DNA of 64,000 nt from NCBI GenBank assembly GCA_963751665.1, contig CAVVVF010000004.1, positions 594,815 to 658,814 of the forward strand. The letters run 5' to 3'. This stretch comes from AC-69 sp963751665 (lineage in GTDB: Bacteria; Actinomycetota; UBA4738; HRBIN12). Under the pieces are notes generated by a model. The model was not told the origin of the DNA, did no database searches, and saw only the letters and a program-made list of their open reading frames with translations. Shown here in pieces: positions 17,519 to 25,875 of the stretch (position 1 is its first letter; each line of letters opens with the position of its first letter). The translations under genes were made by a program, and so were the position numbers.

Positions 17519-18307
17519 ATGCTGCTCGAAGGCAAGAAGCTCCTGATCACCGGGGTGCTGACGCGCGACAGCATCGCGTACTCGGTAGCCCAGGCCGCCC
17601 AGGAGCAGGGAGCGGAGATCGTCCTCACGTCGTTCGGCCGGGCCATGAGCCTCACAGAGAAGAGCGCGAAGCGGCTGCCGCAAGCCGTGGACGTGCTGGA
17701 GATGGACGCGAACAACCCCGACCACATCCAGGCGGTGGCCGACGACCTGGCCAAGCGATGGGGACGGGTGGACGGGTTCCTGCACGCGATCGCGTTCGCG
17801 CCGCGGGACGCGCTCGGCGGCAACTTCCTGAACACGCCGTGGGAGAGCGTCCAGGCGGCCCTGCAGACCAGCGCGTACTCGCTGAAGGCCATCGCCGTGG
17901 GGATGCTGCCGTTGATGGAGGAACACGGGGGCGGGATCGTGGGCCTGGACTTCGACGCCTCGGTTGCGTGGCCGCTGTACGACTGGATGGGCGTGGCCAA
18001 GGCGGGCCTCGAGTCGGTCGCGCGCTACCTGGCGCGCGACCTCGGCCGGCACAAGATCCGGGTGAACCTGGTGTCGGCCGGCCCCCTTCGAACCATCGCG
18101 GCCAAGGGCATCCCTGGGTTCGACGCCCTGGCCGACGGATGGGGCGAGCGCGCCCCGCTCGGATGGGACACCGGTGACCCCACGCCCGTGGCGAAGGCCG
18201 CCGTGTTCCTCCTATCGGACTGGGCCTCGGGCATCACCGGGGAGATCCTCCACGTGGACGGCGGGTACCACGCCATCGGCTCATCACTTCCGGCGGACGC
18301 CGAGTAG
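17519..18307 (+). CDS. fabI: Enoyl-ACP reductase, InhA/FabI type
   Basis: NADH-dependent last step of type II fatty-acid elongation. 262 residues of the SDR fold. The active-site pair is visible as Tyr154 and Lys161 in WPLYDWMGVAKAG, spaced as in InhA, followed by the InhA-like NLVSAGPLRTIAAKG. The N-terminal nucleotide-binding part reads LLITGVLTRDSIA, the form used by FabI/InhA. The ATG at 17,519 is chosen over an upstream in-frame GTG because MLLEGKKLLI matches the family N-terminus. Confidence 0.94.
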   Translation: MLLEGKKLLITGVLTRDSIAYSVAQAAQEQGAEIVLTSFGRAMSLTEKSAKRLPQAVDVLEMDANNPDHIQAVADDLAKRWGRVDGFLHAIAFAPRDALGGNFLNTPWESVQAALQTSAYSLKAIAVGMLPLMEEHGGGIVGLDFDASVAWPLYDWMGVAKAGLESVARYLARDLGRHKIRVNLVSAGPLRTIAAKGIPGFDALADGWGERAPLGWDTGDPTPVAKAAVFLLSDWASGITGEILHVDGGYHAIGSSLPADAE

Positions 18308-18339
18308 CTCAGGGGAACCCGCACCACCTCCGTCCGGTC

Positions 18340-18345
18340 TACCCT
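18340..18345 (+). promoter_or_regulatory. -10 box TACCCT, leaderless start
   Basis: TACCCT ends six bases before the GTG at 18,352; no Shine-Dalgarno sequence. Confidence 0.5.
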
Positions 18346-18351
18346 TCGACC

Positions 18352-19850
18352 GTGGTGGGCTGGCGCGACGACGACCCTGGGCTCCCCATCAAGTTCGGGC
18401 CGTGCTCGAACGGCGAGTACGATCCCCAGCCGCTCTCGCCGGTCATGCGCGAGACGGTCCGCCGGGCCCGGGAGGAATGCGATCGGAACGCCAAGCGCCT
18501 GGGGATGAGCCGGCGCGAGTTCCTCCTTTCTGTCTGCGGCGCGGCCACGACCCTCCTCGTGCTCGACGCGTGCACACGCGAGGCCATCCGGCACGTCTCC
18601 GGCTCGCCCGGCGCGACCCCGGGCGGTGGGTACTCCATCCCACCCGAGGCCACGACCGAGCCCGATGCCGCCCACGACGCGATCGGGGGAGAGGAGTTCG
18701 TGTTCGACATCCAGGGACACCTCCTCGAGTACGACCTGAACCCCGTGCTGAACGGGCAGGACTTCTGGACGCGGTTCCCCCAGCGCTACTGCGGCGAGGA
18801 CGACCCTCGTACGTGCTACTCGATCGACCACTTCATGGAGCTGATGTTCCTGCGGAGCGACACGTCGATGCTCGTGCTGTCGGCGCTCCCGATCTATCCA
18901 GAGGGGAGCCCGCTGTCGGCCAAGGTGATGGCCGAGACCCGCCGGGTCGCCGAGGGCCTGTGCCGGGACGAGCGCGTGCTGCTCCACGGCCAGGCGCTGC
19001 CGAACGTCGGTCCGCTCCGGGCGAACCTCGACGCCATGGAGGACCTGGCGCGCAAGTACCCCATCGTCGCGTGGAAGACGTTCACCCACTTCCCCGACGT
19101 CTTCGAGCACGACGGGAACGCCTGGTGGCTCGACGACCACGAACGTGGCCTGCCGCAGGTGGGTGAGGCGTTCATCCGAAAGGCCGTCGGAGCTCGGGAT
19201 CCCGCGCATCTGCACGCACAAGGGGTTCTCCGGAAGTAGCCGGTTCGCCTCGCCGGTCGACATCGGTCCCGCCGCTCGCCGCCACCCCGACGTCGACTTC
19301 GTGGTGTACCACTCGGGCTACGAGGCCGGCCTCCCCGAAGGGCCCGTACACGGCGGCGACCGCCGAGGTCGGCATCAACCGTCTGGTCTCCTCGCTGAAG
19401 CGGTCGGGGATCGGTCCGAACGAGAACGTCTACGCCGAGCTCGGCTCGACCTGGTGGAGCGTGTTCCGGGCGCCGGAACAGGCCGCGCATGTCCTGGGCA
19501 AGCTGCTGCGGTACGTGGGCGAGGACAACGTGGTGTGGGGGACCGACTGCCTGTTCTACGGCTCGCCCCAGGACCAGATCCAGGCCCTGCGGTCCTTCCA
19601 CATCAGCGACGAGCTCCAGGAGCGGTACCGCTATCCCCGGCTGTCCAAGCGGCTGAAGGCGAAGATCCTGGGGCTGAACGGGGCTCGGCTGTACGGCGTC
19701 GATCCCATCACCACGAGGTGCGAGTTCACCCGGCGCGAGCTGGAGGAGATCCGAAAGCACCTGCCCGGCAGGGACCGGACGCTCGGACCTTCCACCGTGG
19801 CGGCCGCACAGCACGTACGGGATCACCACTGGGAGAGCGGGATGCCCTGA
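18352..19850 (+). CDS. Tat-exported amidohydrolase-family protein, two frameshifts
   Basis: About 500 residues once two single-base slips are bridged (about 19,190 and 19,335). A twin-arginine segment, MSRREFLLSVCGAATTLLVL, begins near residue 50 and is followed by DAC, so it may be a Tat-exported lipoprotein. The barrel pieces VFDIQGHLLEYD, CTHKGFSG, DFVVYHSGYE and DNVVWGTDCLFYG match the amidohydrolase-2 (PF04909) fold. Substrate unknown. Translation across both slips is uninterrupted in sense, so they look like sequencing errors. Confidence 0.8.
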
Positions 19851-19859
19851 GGCGTCGAG

Positions 19860-20768
19860 CTAGCCGACGACGCCGTCGTGGACCTGTGCGGTGAGGTCGA
19901 CGGCGCTCTTCGGGTCGGAGGAGACCGTGCTGATGACGAACCCTCCCGTTGAGTCGTCGTCCCACAGGCACACCGCCTGAGCGCTGAAGCTGGTGCCCGG
20001 TTGCTGCGAGACGATCGATCCGCACTTGTACGTCACGCCGTCCCTGGTCTCGATCACCTGATGGCCCAGCGAGGCGCCGGAGCCGCTCGTGGTGTTGAAG
20101 CCGCTCATGAACTCGTCGAGGGAACCCGGAGGCGGCTCCCCACCGGTGTGGAAAGCAACCACGATGAAGGCCGGGGCGCCGATGTCACCGTAGATGGCAG
20201 TCTTGGCCTCGATGCCGACGACGCCCTTCATGTAGCTCTCCATGGTGTCGGTTGCGGCTTTCGCGATCTGTGAGTCGTCGTGCTGATACCCGCCGAGGGT
20301 GTCGGGGAAGCTGATCGCCGACTGCATCTTCTGGTAGAGGAAGAAGCCCATGGCGGCAAGGACGACGATGGCGATCGCCGCCCACAATGCACCGGGCATC
20401 GATCCGCTCGCCTTCGGCACGGAACCAGGCCAGGTGGCCGGGGGCGCCCAGTTCGGAGGGGGAAGCGGCTGCGGTGGGTAGGCGACGGCCGCGGTGCTCT
20501 GGAGGATCCCCGGCGGCGTCGCTGGAACCGGTGGCGTTCCGGATTGCGGGACGCCTCCCCACCCCTCGGCCGGGGGCGACGCGGCCGGCTCGGATGGTAC
20601 GGCCCATCCCGCGGTGGATCGGGGCGGGACGGGCGCGACGGATTCGGGCGGGACCGCCCAGATCGGTTCGCCCTCCTCGAGAGGGACGAGGCGGGTGCCA
20701 CACGACGTGCAGGAGGTCAGGGCGGGATCGTTGTCCGTCCCGCACCAGGCGCAGCGGTTCTTCTCCAC
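19860..20768 (-). CDS. Zinc-ribbon membrane protein with proline-rich linker
   Basis: 302 residues. It begins with a zinc ribbon (CAWCG and CTSCG), continues with about 110 residues rich in Pro, Ala and Trp, then one transmembrane helix (ALWAAIAIVVLAAMGFFLY) and a C-terminal extracytoplasmic domain of about 130 residues that is not recognised. GTG at 20,768 is taken as the start because GAGGAG lies six bases upstream; the open frame runs further but without sense. Sensor or envelope roles are guesses. Confidence 0.7.
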   Translation of the reverse strand: MEKNRCAWCGTDNDPALTSCTSCGTRLVPLEEGEPIWAVPPESVAPVPPRSTAGWAVPSEPAASPPAEGWGGVPQSGTPPVPATPPGILQSTAAVAYPPQPLPPPNWAPPATWPGSVPKASGSMPGALWAAIAIVVLAAMGFFLYQKMQSAISFPDTLGGYQHDDSQIAKAATDTMESYMKGVVGIEAKTAIYGDIGAPAFIVVAFHTGGEPPPGSLDEFMSGFNTTSGSGASLGHQVIETRDGVTYKCGSIVSQQPGTSFSAQAVCLWDDDSTGGFVISTVSSDPKSAVDLTAQVHDGVVG

Positions 20769-20836
20769 CCTGTCTCCTCGATGCTCGAGGACCGCGGGGT
20801 TGGCCGGGCGCCGCCCGGCGCCGGCGCCCCCCGATG

Positions 20837-21672
20837 TCAGTGGATATCGGCCGCGGTGAGCTGACCTTGATAGGGTCCCCGGCCGGCCACGCACCAGGCC
20901 CCGCAGGTTGCCGCCAGGCGCAGGGCATCGGGCACGGCGTAGCCGGCGCCCAGGGCGAACGTGAGCCCGGCGACGAAGCTGTCGCCTCCTCCGTAGGTGT
21001 CCACCAGGGGGCCGGGCAGCGGGACCGCGTCGTAGGTGCCCGACGCGCCGTCGGCGGTCTCGTACGTGCCGCCGTTCATGCCGTCGGTCCTCACGATCAG
21101 GCCCGGCCGGTGGGAGAGGGCCGAGGGGTCGAACCGCTCGGAGGGGTCGCGCCCGCTGCCGACCAGGGCGTCGAGCGGCACGTCGGCGGCGGTCAGCAGG
21201 CGCATCACGCGTGCCGTGGCCACGAGGATCCGAGCCTGTGCGAGCCGCCCGGACCGCGCCCGACGTCTCCGGCGGTCAGGTACACGGCGTCGACCGAGGC
21301 CAGCTCGTCCCACGGCAGGGGGTCCTCGGCGTGGGGCTCCAGCCGCTCGCCGAGGGTGGTGATGGTCCGCTCGCCGCTCGCGTCGATGAAGGTCACGGCC
21401 CGGCGGGTGGGCTCGCTCCGCCTGGCCGCCTCGACCCGGGGGCCGAGGGACTCGAGCTCCAGGTGCGCTCGCTTCCCGACCGCGTCCTTGCCCAGCGCGG
21501 TGAGGAACGTGCAGTCGCCGGCCAGCTTGTGGAGCTGCACGGCGGCCACCGCGCCGCCTCCCGCCGGCTCCTCCCACCACTCCGTGGCGTGGACGATCTC
21601 GCCGGCCTTCGGGACGTGGTCCACCTTGCCGAACTCGATCCACTCCACGTGGCCGACCACCGCCGTCCGCAC
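20837..21672 (-). CDS. PfkB-family carbohydrate kinase, one frameshift
   Basis: Ribokinase-like sugar or nucleoside kinase. The N-terminal half (VVGHVEWIEFGKVDHVPKAG, then GGGAVAAVQLHKLAG) and the C-terminal half with the anion-hole/catalytic motif YGGGDSFVAGLTFALG are in different frames; the slip lies near 21,235-21,260. The usual GAGDSF is GGGDSF here, with the catalytic Asp kept. GTG at 21,672. It is divergent from selD with 53 bp between starts. Substrate unknown. Confidence 0.8.
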
Positions 21673-21712
21673 GCGAGGAAGTGTGGCATCTCGAACGAGG
21701 TGCGGCCGGGCG

Positions 21713-21718
21713 TATCCT
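21713..21718 (+). promoter_or_regulatory. -10 box TATCCT of selD
   Basis: TATCCT ends 7 bases before the selD ATG; no Shine-Dalgarno sequence. Leaderless arrangement. Confidence 0.5.
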
Positions 21719-21725
21719 CGTTCCC

Positions 21726-22778
21726 ATGAATGACGAGGTTCGCCTCACCACGTTCAGCCACGGAGCCGGTTGCGCCTGCAAGCTCGGCCCCGCCCATCTG
21801 GGCGAGGTGCTGAGCCAGCTCAGGGCGCCGGCCATGCCGAGGGAGGTGCTGGTCTCCGCAGAGACCGGCGACGACGCCGCCGTGTACCTCCTGCCCGACG
21901 GGCGGGGGCTCGTGGCCACGGTGGACTTCTTCACCCCCATCGTGGACGACGCCTACGACTGGGGCCGGATCGCCGCGGCGAACGCCTTCAGCGACGTGTA
22001 CGCGATGGGCGGCTACCCGGTGATGGCCCTGAACCTGGCGAGCTGGCCGGTGGACGACCTGCCGCTCGAGCTGCTGGCCCGGGTGATGCAGGGGGGACAG
22101 GACATCGCCGAGCAGGCCGGCGTCGCCGTCGTGGGCGGCCACTCCATCACCGACCCCGAGCCCAAGTACGGCATGGTGGCCATGGGGTTCGTGCCGGTCG
22201 AGCGGATCGTGCGGAACTCGACCGCGCCGGCCGGCGCCGCCTTGTTCCTGACCAAGCCCCTCGGCCTGGGCATCATCACCACCGCCATCAAGCGGCAGAA
22301 GGCCACGGACTTCCAGATCAAGACGGCGGTCGAGGTCATGACCACGCTGAACGCGGACGCGTCGGCCGCCATGGTGGCGGGGGACGCCCGCGCCGCCACC
22401 GACGTCACCGGGTTCGGCTTCCTCGGGCACCTCCACAAGATGCTGGCCGCCTCGGGCGTGGCCGCCTCGGTCTTCGCCGGCGGCGTGCCGGTCCTGGCCG
22501 AGGTGCTCGAGCTGGCCCGCGCGGACGTCGTGCCGAGCGGCACCAGGCGCAACCATGCCTTCCTCGTTCCCCACGTGGACTGGGGCGAGCTCACCGAGCC
22601 CGAGCAGCTCGTCCTGGCCGACGCCCAGACCTCCGGTGGCCTGCTGATCGTCGCCGCCGACCCCGAGGACATGCGGCTTCGCCTGGTGGAGCGAGGGGTC
22701 CAGGCCGTGGAGGTCGGCCTCACGGAGGCCGGGGAGCCCGGCCACATCACCGTCGAGGGCAGGCTCACGCCGGACTGA
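21726..22778 (+). CDS. selD: Selenide, water dikinase (selenophosphate synthase)
   Basis: Makes selenophosphate from selenide and ATP for selenocysteine or selenouridine synthesis. 350 residues. The active-site loop SHGAGCACK carries Cys16 and Lys19 (Cys form, not Sec; usual GCGCK is GCACK). Other hallmarks are GDDAAVY, VDFFTPIVDD, GGHSITDPEPKYG and ATDVTGFGFLGH. The ATG at 21,726 is preferred to upstream starts because the protein then matches the family N-terminus. No selA, selB or tRNA-Sec is present in the window. Confidence 0.95.
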   Translation: MNDEVRLTTFSHGAGCACKLGPAHLGEVLSQLRAPAMPREVLVSAETGDDAAVYLLPDGRGLVATVDFFTPIVDDAYDWGRIAAANAFSDVYAMGGYPVMALNLASWPVDDLPLELLARVMQGGQDIAEQAGVAVVGGHSITDPEPKYGMVAMGFVPVERIVRNSTAPAGAALFLTKPLGLGIITTAIKRQKATDFQIKTAVEVMTTLNADASAAMVAGDARAATDVTGFGFLGHLHKMLAASGVAASVFAGGVPVLAEVLELARADVVPSGTRRNHAFLVPHVDWGELTEPEQLVLADAQTSGGLLIVAADPEDMRLRLVERGVQAVEVGLTEAGEPGHITVEGRLTPD

Positions 22779-22790
22779 ACGGCGGTTCAG
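22775..22790. promoter_or_regulatory. Inverted repeat CTGAAC-GGCG-GTTCAG upstream of mec
   Basis: Perfect 6-bp arms, starting inside the selD stop region and ending 37 bp before the mec ATG. It overlaps a weak -35 (TTCAGG, 22,786) of a promoter whose -10 may be TACAGT (22,809). The core TGAACGGCGGTTCA differs by one base from the palindrome at 38,295, so the two may bind the same TetR-like repressor. Confidence 0.45.
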
Positions 22791-22827
22791 GGAATAGGGG
22801 CCCGCTGCTACAGTTATCGCTGTTGCA

Positions 22828-23226
22828 ATGGTCGAGCTCGACACCCTCTTCGCCAAAGAGATCGTGGAACACGGGCTGCGAGAGTTCCCCAATGAGGCCT
22901 GCGGGCTGATCGCGGGGAGCGACGGAAGCGCCGTGAAGGTGTTCGCCATGCGCAACATGGACGCGAGCCCCATGTCCTACCGGCTGGACCCCAAGGAGCA
23001 GCTGGAGGTGTTCGACCGGATGGACGCCGAGGGCCTGGAGCTGTTCGGGATCTACCACACCCACACCCACACCGAGGCCTACCCCTCGGAGACCGACCGG
23101 CGCCTGGCCTTCTATCCGGAGGCTCGCTACGTCATCGTGTCCCTGTCCGACCGAGACAAGCCGGAGGTCCGGGCCTTCCGCATCACCGACGGCGAGGTCG
23201 CCGAGGAGGAGCTGAGCATCCGATGA
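22828..23226 (+). CDS. mec: JAMM/MPN metalloprotease, Mec-like (CysO-cysteine peptidase)
   Basis: Zinc isopeptidase that, in Mycobacterium, releases cysteine from the CysO-cysteine adduct. 132 residues with the full JAMM set: Glu23 (FPNEACGL), His77 and His79 in YHTHTHTEAYPSETD, Ser87 and Asp90. The spacing matches Rv1334. It heads a tight operon; its stop overlaps the E1-like gene by 4 bp. With no strong Shine-Dalgarno sequence, it may be translated from a short or absent leader. Confidence 0.92.
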   Translation: MVELDTLFAKEIVEHGLREFPNEACGLIAGSDGSAVKVFAMRNMDASPMSYRLDPKEQLEVFDRMDAEGLELFGIYHTHTHTEAYPSETDRRLAFYPEARYVIVSLSDRDKPEVRAFRITDGEVAEEELSIR

Positions 23227-24081
23227 GCCCGGGCTTCACCGAGGAGCAGGTCCGCCGGTACTCCCGCCACATCATCCTGCCGGGGATCGGGGGCGAGGGG
23301 CAGCGCAAGCTGCTCGATTCCAAGGTCCTGGTGATCGGGGCGGGCGGCCTCGGGTCTCCGGTCGCCATGTACCTCGCGGCCGCCGGCGTGGGGACGCTCG
23401 GGATCCTGGACTTCGACCGGGTGGACGAGTCCAACCTCCAGCGCCAGATCCTGCACTCGACGCCCGACGTGGGCCGGCCCAAGGTGGCGAGTGCCGTGGA
23501 CCGGCTCCAGGCGATCAACCCGACCATCGAGGTCGTGCCCTACGACACCATCCTGTCCTCGGCCAATGCCTTCGAGATCCTCGAACCGTGGGACGTCGTG
23601 GTGGACGGTACCGACAACTTCCCCGTGCGGTACCTGGTGAACGACGCCACCCAGATGCTGGGCAAGCCGCTCGTGTACGGATCGATCTACCAGTGGGACG
23701 GCCAGGCCACGGTGTTCATGCCGGGCCACGACGCGCCGTGCTATCGGTGCCTGTTCCCCCAGCCGCCGCCCCCGGGCACCGTCCCCTCGTGCGCGGAAGG
23801 CGGCGTGTTCGGCGTGCTCCCCGGCATCGTGGGGAGCATCCAGGCCACGGAGGCCATCAAGCTGATCACCGGCGTGGGCGAGCCGTTGATCGGCCGCCTG
23901 CTGCTGTTCGATGCCCAGGCCATGGACTTCACCAGCCGTGCGGGTCCGGTGGGACGCCGATTGCCCCGTCTGCGGCAAGGAACCGACCATCACCGAGCTC
24001 ATCGACTACGAGGCGTTCTGCGGCCTGGCGCCGGGGGAGGCCCCGCCCGAGGCCGAGCACGGCGTGTCCACCACCGCGTAG
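23223..24081 (+). CDS. moeZ: ThiF/MoeB-family E1-like adenylyltransferase (MoeZ-like), one frameshift
   Basis: Activates the C-terminus of the ubiquitin-like CysO by adenylation. The nucleotide-binding GAGGLGSP, the Arg-finger segment NLQRQILH, the zinc pair CYRC with C-terminal CPVCG, and the catalytic-Cys region PSCAEGGVFGVLPG are all present. A one-base slip at about 23,936-23,942 moves the last 46 residues to another frame; they read RWDADCPVCGKEPTITEL to a stop at 24,081. There is no rhodanese domain, unlike mycobacterial MoeZ, so another sulfur donor protein must serve. Confidence 0.88.
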
Positions 24082-24103
24082 CCAAGAAGGAGTGACGACC
24101 CAG

Positions 24104-24385
24104 ATGTCCGTTCGCGTGAAGCTCCCCACGATCCTGCGGAAGCACGCCGGCGGCGAGGCCTTGGTAGACGCCGAGGGCGCGACCCTTCGCGACCTGCTGT
24201 CCAACCTGGAGTCGCGGTACCCGGGCATCACGAAGAACATCGTGGCCGACGACGGCGGGCTCCACCGGTTCATCAACGTCTACGTAAACGACGAGGACGT
24301 GCGGTACCTCGGGGCGCTGGAGACCAGCGTGAAGGAAGGCGACACCGTCTCGATCCTGCCCGCGGTGGCCGGCGGCCGGGCGTAG
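24104..24385 (+). CDS. cysO: CysO-like ubiquitin-fold sulfur carrier (MoaD/ThiS family)
   Basis: Carries sulfur as a C-terminal thiocarboxylate to CysM. 93 residues, beta-grasp fold, with the CysO signature HRFINVYVNDEDVRYLG and the tail SILPAVAGGRA. The diglycine is at 90-91 and is followed by two more residues (Arg-Ala). Characterised CysO ends exactly at GG, so this form needs trimming before use. The ATG at 24,104 is chosen; AAGGAG lies about 11 bases upstream, and an in-frame GTG at 24,092 is an alternative. Confidence 0.92.
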   Translation: MSVRVKLPTILRKHAGGEALVDAEGATLRDLLSNLESRYPGITKNIVADDGGLHRFINVYVNDEDVRYLGALETSVKEGDTVSILPAVAGGRA

Positions 24386-24409
24386 CTCCGCCGCGGGCGG
24401 GGCTACGCC
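24379..24409 (+). terminator. Strong hairpin overlapping the cysO stop
   Basis: GGCGTAGCTCCGC (24,379-24,391) pairs with GCGGGGCTACGCC (24,397-24,409) across a 5-base loop, 13 bp with one G-T type mismatch. It begins inside the last codons of cysO. No U-run follows, so it may attenuate transcription or stabilise the 3' end rather than fully terminate. Confidence 0.5.
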
Positions 24410-24489
24410 TTGCCGAACCACCCCCACGGTATGCTCCCCCTCGCTCGGGCCCTGGGCACCGGGCCGTCTTCTGACAGGGGGTTTCCACG

Positions 24490-24901
24490 ATGAAGTTCCG
24501 CGCCGTCCTCGCCATGTCGCTCGTCGCCCTCCTCGCGCTCGGCGCGCCCTGGCGATGCGGAGGCGCTGGGCCTCTCCGCCGCCGACCACGTGCTCAGCTA
24601 TCAGGTGAGCGTGTGCACCGAAGGGTTCTCGGGTGACGTGCCCACGGTGAACTGCGACGTGGCGGGCGACCTCGACCCGGTGACCGGCACGTACGGGCCG
24701 ACACTCGACGTGACCCAGCCGGCGCTCGCCATCTCGCCGCTCGTGCGCCCGGGGTTCTGGGGCGGCCGGCCGTGCGACGCCGCCAAGCCGATCACCGTCG
24801 GCGTGGGCTCCGCAGCTTCGGGGGACGATCCCGGGATCCTGGCCCTGTTCCCGAATAGCGCCCCGCCGCACCAGGGGGCGATCGTCGGGACGACGACCTG
24901 A
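24490..24901 (+). CDS. Small secreted protein of unknown function, one frameshift
   Basis: About 137 residues. The N-terminus MKFRAVLAMSLVALLALGAP is a classical signal peptide. A slip near 24,550-24,556 must be bridged to reach the mature part, which starts AEALGLSAADHVLSYQVSVC and contains four cysteines that could form two disulfides. No family recognised. It sits between cysO and cysM, where Mycobacterium has the two genes adjacent. A run of G precedes the ATG. Confidence 0.55.
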
Positions 24902-24926
24902 GGCGGGCCGTTGCCCGGCCCGCTGG

Positions 24927-24932
24927 GATAAT
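24927..24932 (+). promoter_or_regulatory. -10 box GATAAT of cysM
   Basis: GATAAT ends 7 bases before the cysM GTG, giving cysM its own leaderless-type promoter downstream of the hairpin at 24,379. Confidence 0.45.
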
Positions 24933-24939
24933 CGAGCGC

Positions 24940-25872
24940 GTGCGCTACGGAGACATCCTCGAGGCCATCGGCGAGACGCCGCTCGTCGGCCTTCCCCGGA
25001 TGAGTCCCAAGCCGGGCGTCCGGCTGTGGGGCAAGCTCGAGGGGCAGAACCCCAGCGGCTCGCTGAAGGACCGCATCGCCAAGAGGATGATCGAGGCCGC
25101 CCGGGCCTCGGGCCAGCTCACGCCGGAGAAGACCATCCTGGAGCCCACGTCGGGGAACACCGGCATCGCCCTGGCCATGGTGGCCCGCCGGATGGGGTAT
25201 CGACTCACCGTGGTCATCCCCGACAACGCGAGCGAGGAGCGGATCCGCCTGCTCGAGCTGTTCGGCGCCGAGATCGTGTACTCGCCGGGGGACAAGGGGA
25301 CGAACGGCTCGATCGAGGTGGCCCGGGCCCTGGCCCGCGACGACCGGTACTTCATGCCCTTCCAGTATGGGAACCCGGCCAACCCGCTCGCCCACTACGA
25401 GGGGACGGGGGCCGAGATCCTCCGGGACCTGCCGGAGGTGACTCACTTCGTGGCCGGGCTCGGGACCGGCGGCACGCTCACCGGCGTCGGGCGTCGCCTC
25501 CACGAGCACGACCCCGGGATCAAGGTGATCGCCGCGGAGCCGGAGCTCGGCGAGATGGTCTACGGCCTGCGGTCCCTCGATGAGGGGTTCATCCCGCCGA
25601 TCTTCGACGAGTCCGTGCTGGACCGGAAGTTCCTGGTCAGCTCGTCCGACTCGCTTCGGGCCACCCGGGAGCTCACCGAGAAGGAGGGCATCTTCGCCGG
25701 CATCTCCTCGGGGGCCGTGGTGTCGGTGGCCCAGCGGATCGCCGCCGAGATCGAGGATGGGGACATCGTCTGCCTGCTCCCCGACGGCGGATGGAAGTAC
25801 CTGTCGACCGAGGCCTGGGCGGCGGAGCTCGAGCGGGCCGAGAAGAGCGTCTCGGAGACCCTGTGGTGGTAG
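24940..25872 (+). CDS. cysM: Cysteine synthase, CysM (CysO-thiocarboxylate dependent)
   Basis: PLP enzyme that joins O-phosphoserine with sulfur from CysO-COSH in the mycobacterial pathway. 310 residues. PLP lysine is Lys43 in NPSGSLKDR; the substrate loop TSGNTGIA and the phosphate-binding GTGGTLTG follow. The C-terminal tail SVSETLWW ends in aromatics, as in CysM proteins whose mobile tail closes the active site. Use of CysO is inferred from the operon. GTG start at 24,940. Confidence 0.93.
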   Translation: MRYGDILEAIGETPLVGLPRMSPKPGVRLWGKLEGQNPSGSLKDRIAKRMIEAARASGQLTPEKTILEPTSGNTGIALAMVARRMGYRLTVVIPDNASEERIRLLELFGAEIVYSPGDKGTNGSIEVARALARDDRYFMPFQYGNPANPLAHYEGTGAEILRDLPEVTHFVAGLGTGGTLTGVGRRLHEHDPGIKVIAAEPELGEMVYGLRSLDEGFIPPIFDESVLDRKFLVSSSDSLRATRELTEKEGIFAGISSGAVVSVAQRIAAEIEDGDIVCLLPDGGWKYLSTEAWAAELERAEKSVSETLWW

Positions 25873-25875
25873 CCG

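Noticed and set aside
20775..20830. GC-rich inverted repeats between the zinc-ribbon and PfkB genes as a terminator
   Set aside because: The arms are short runs of GGCGCC-type sequence that occur by chance at this GC content, with no U-tract.
21681..22778. Selenocysteine (in-frame TGA) near selD
   Set aside because: No frame in the neighbourhood is interrupted by TGA and continued in family sense; the breaks seen are frameshifts.
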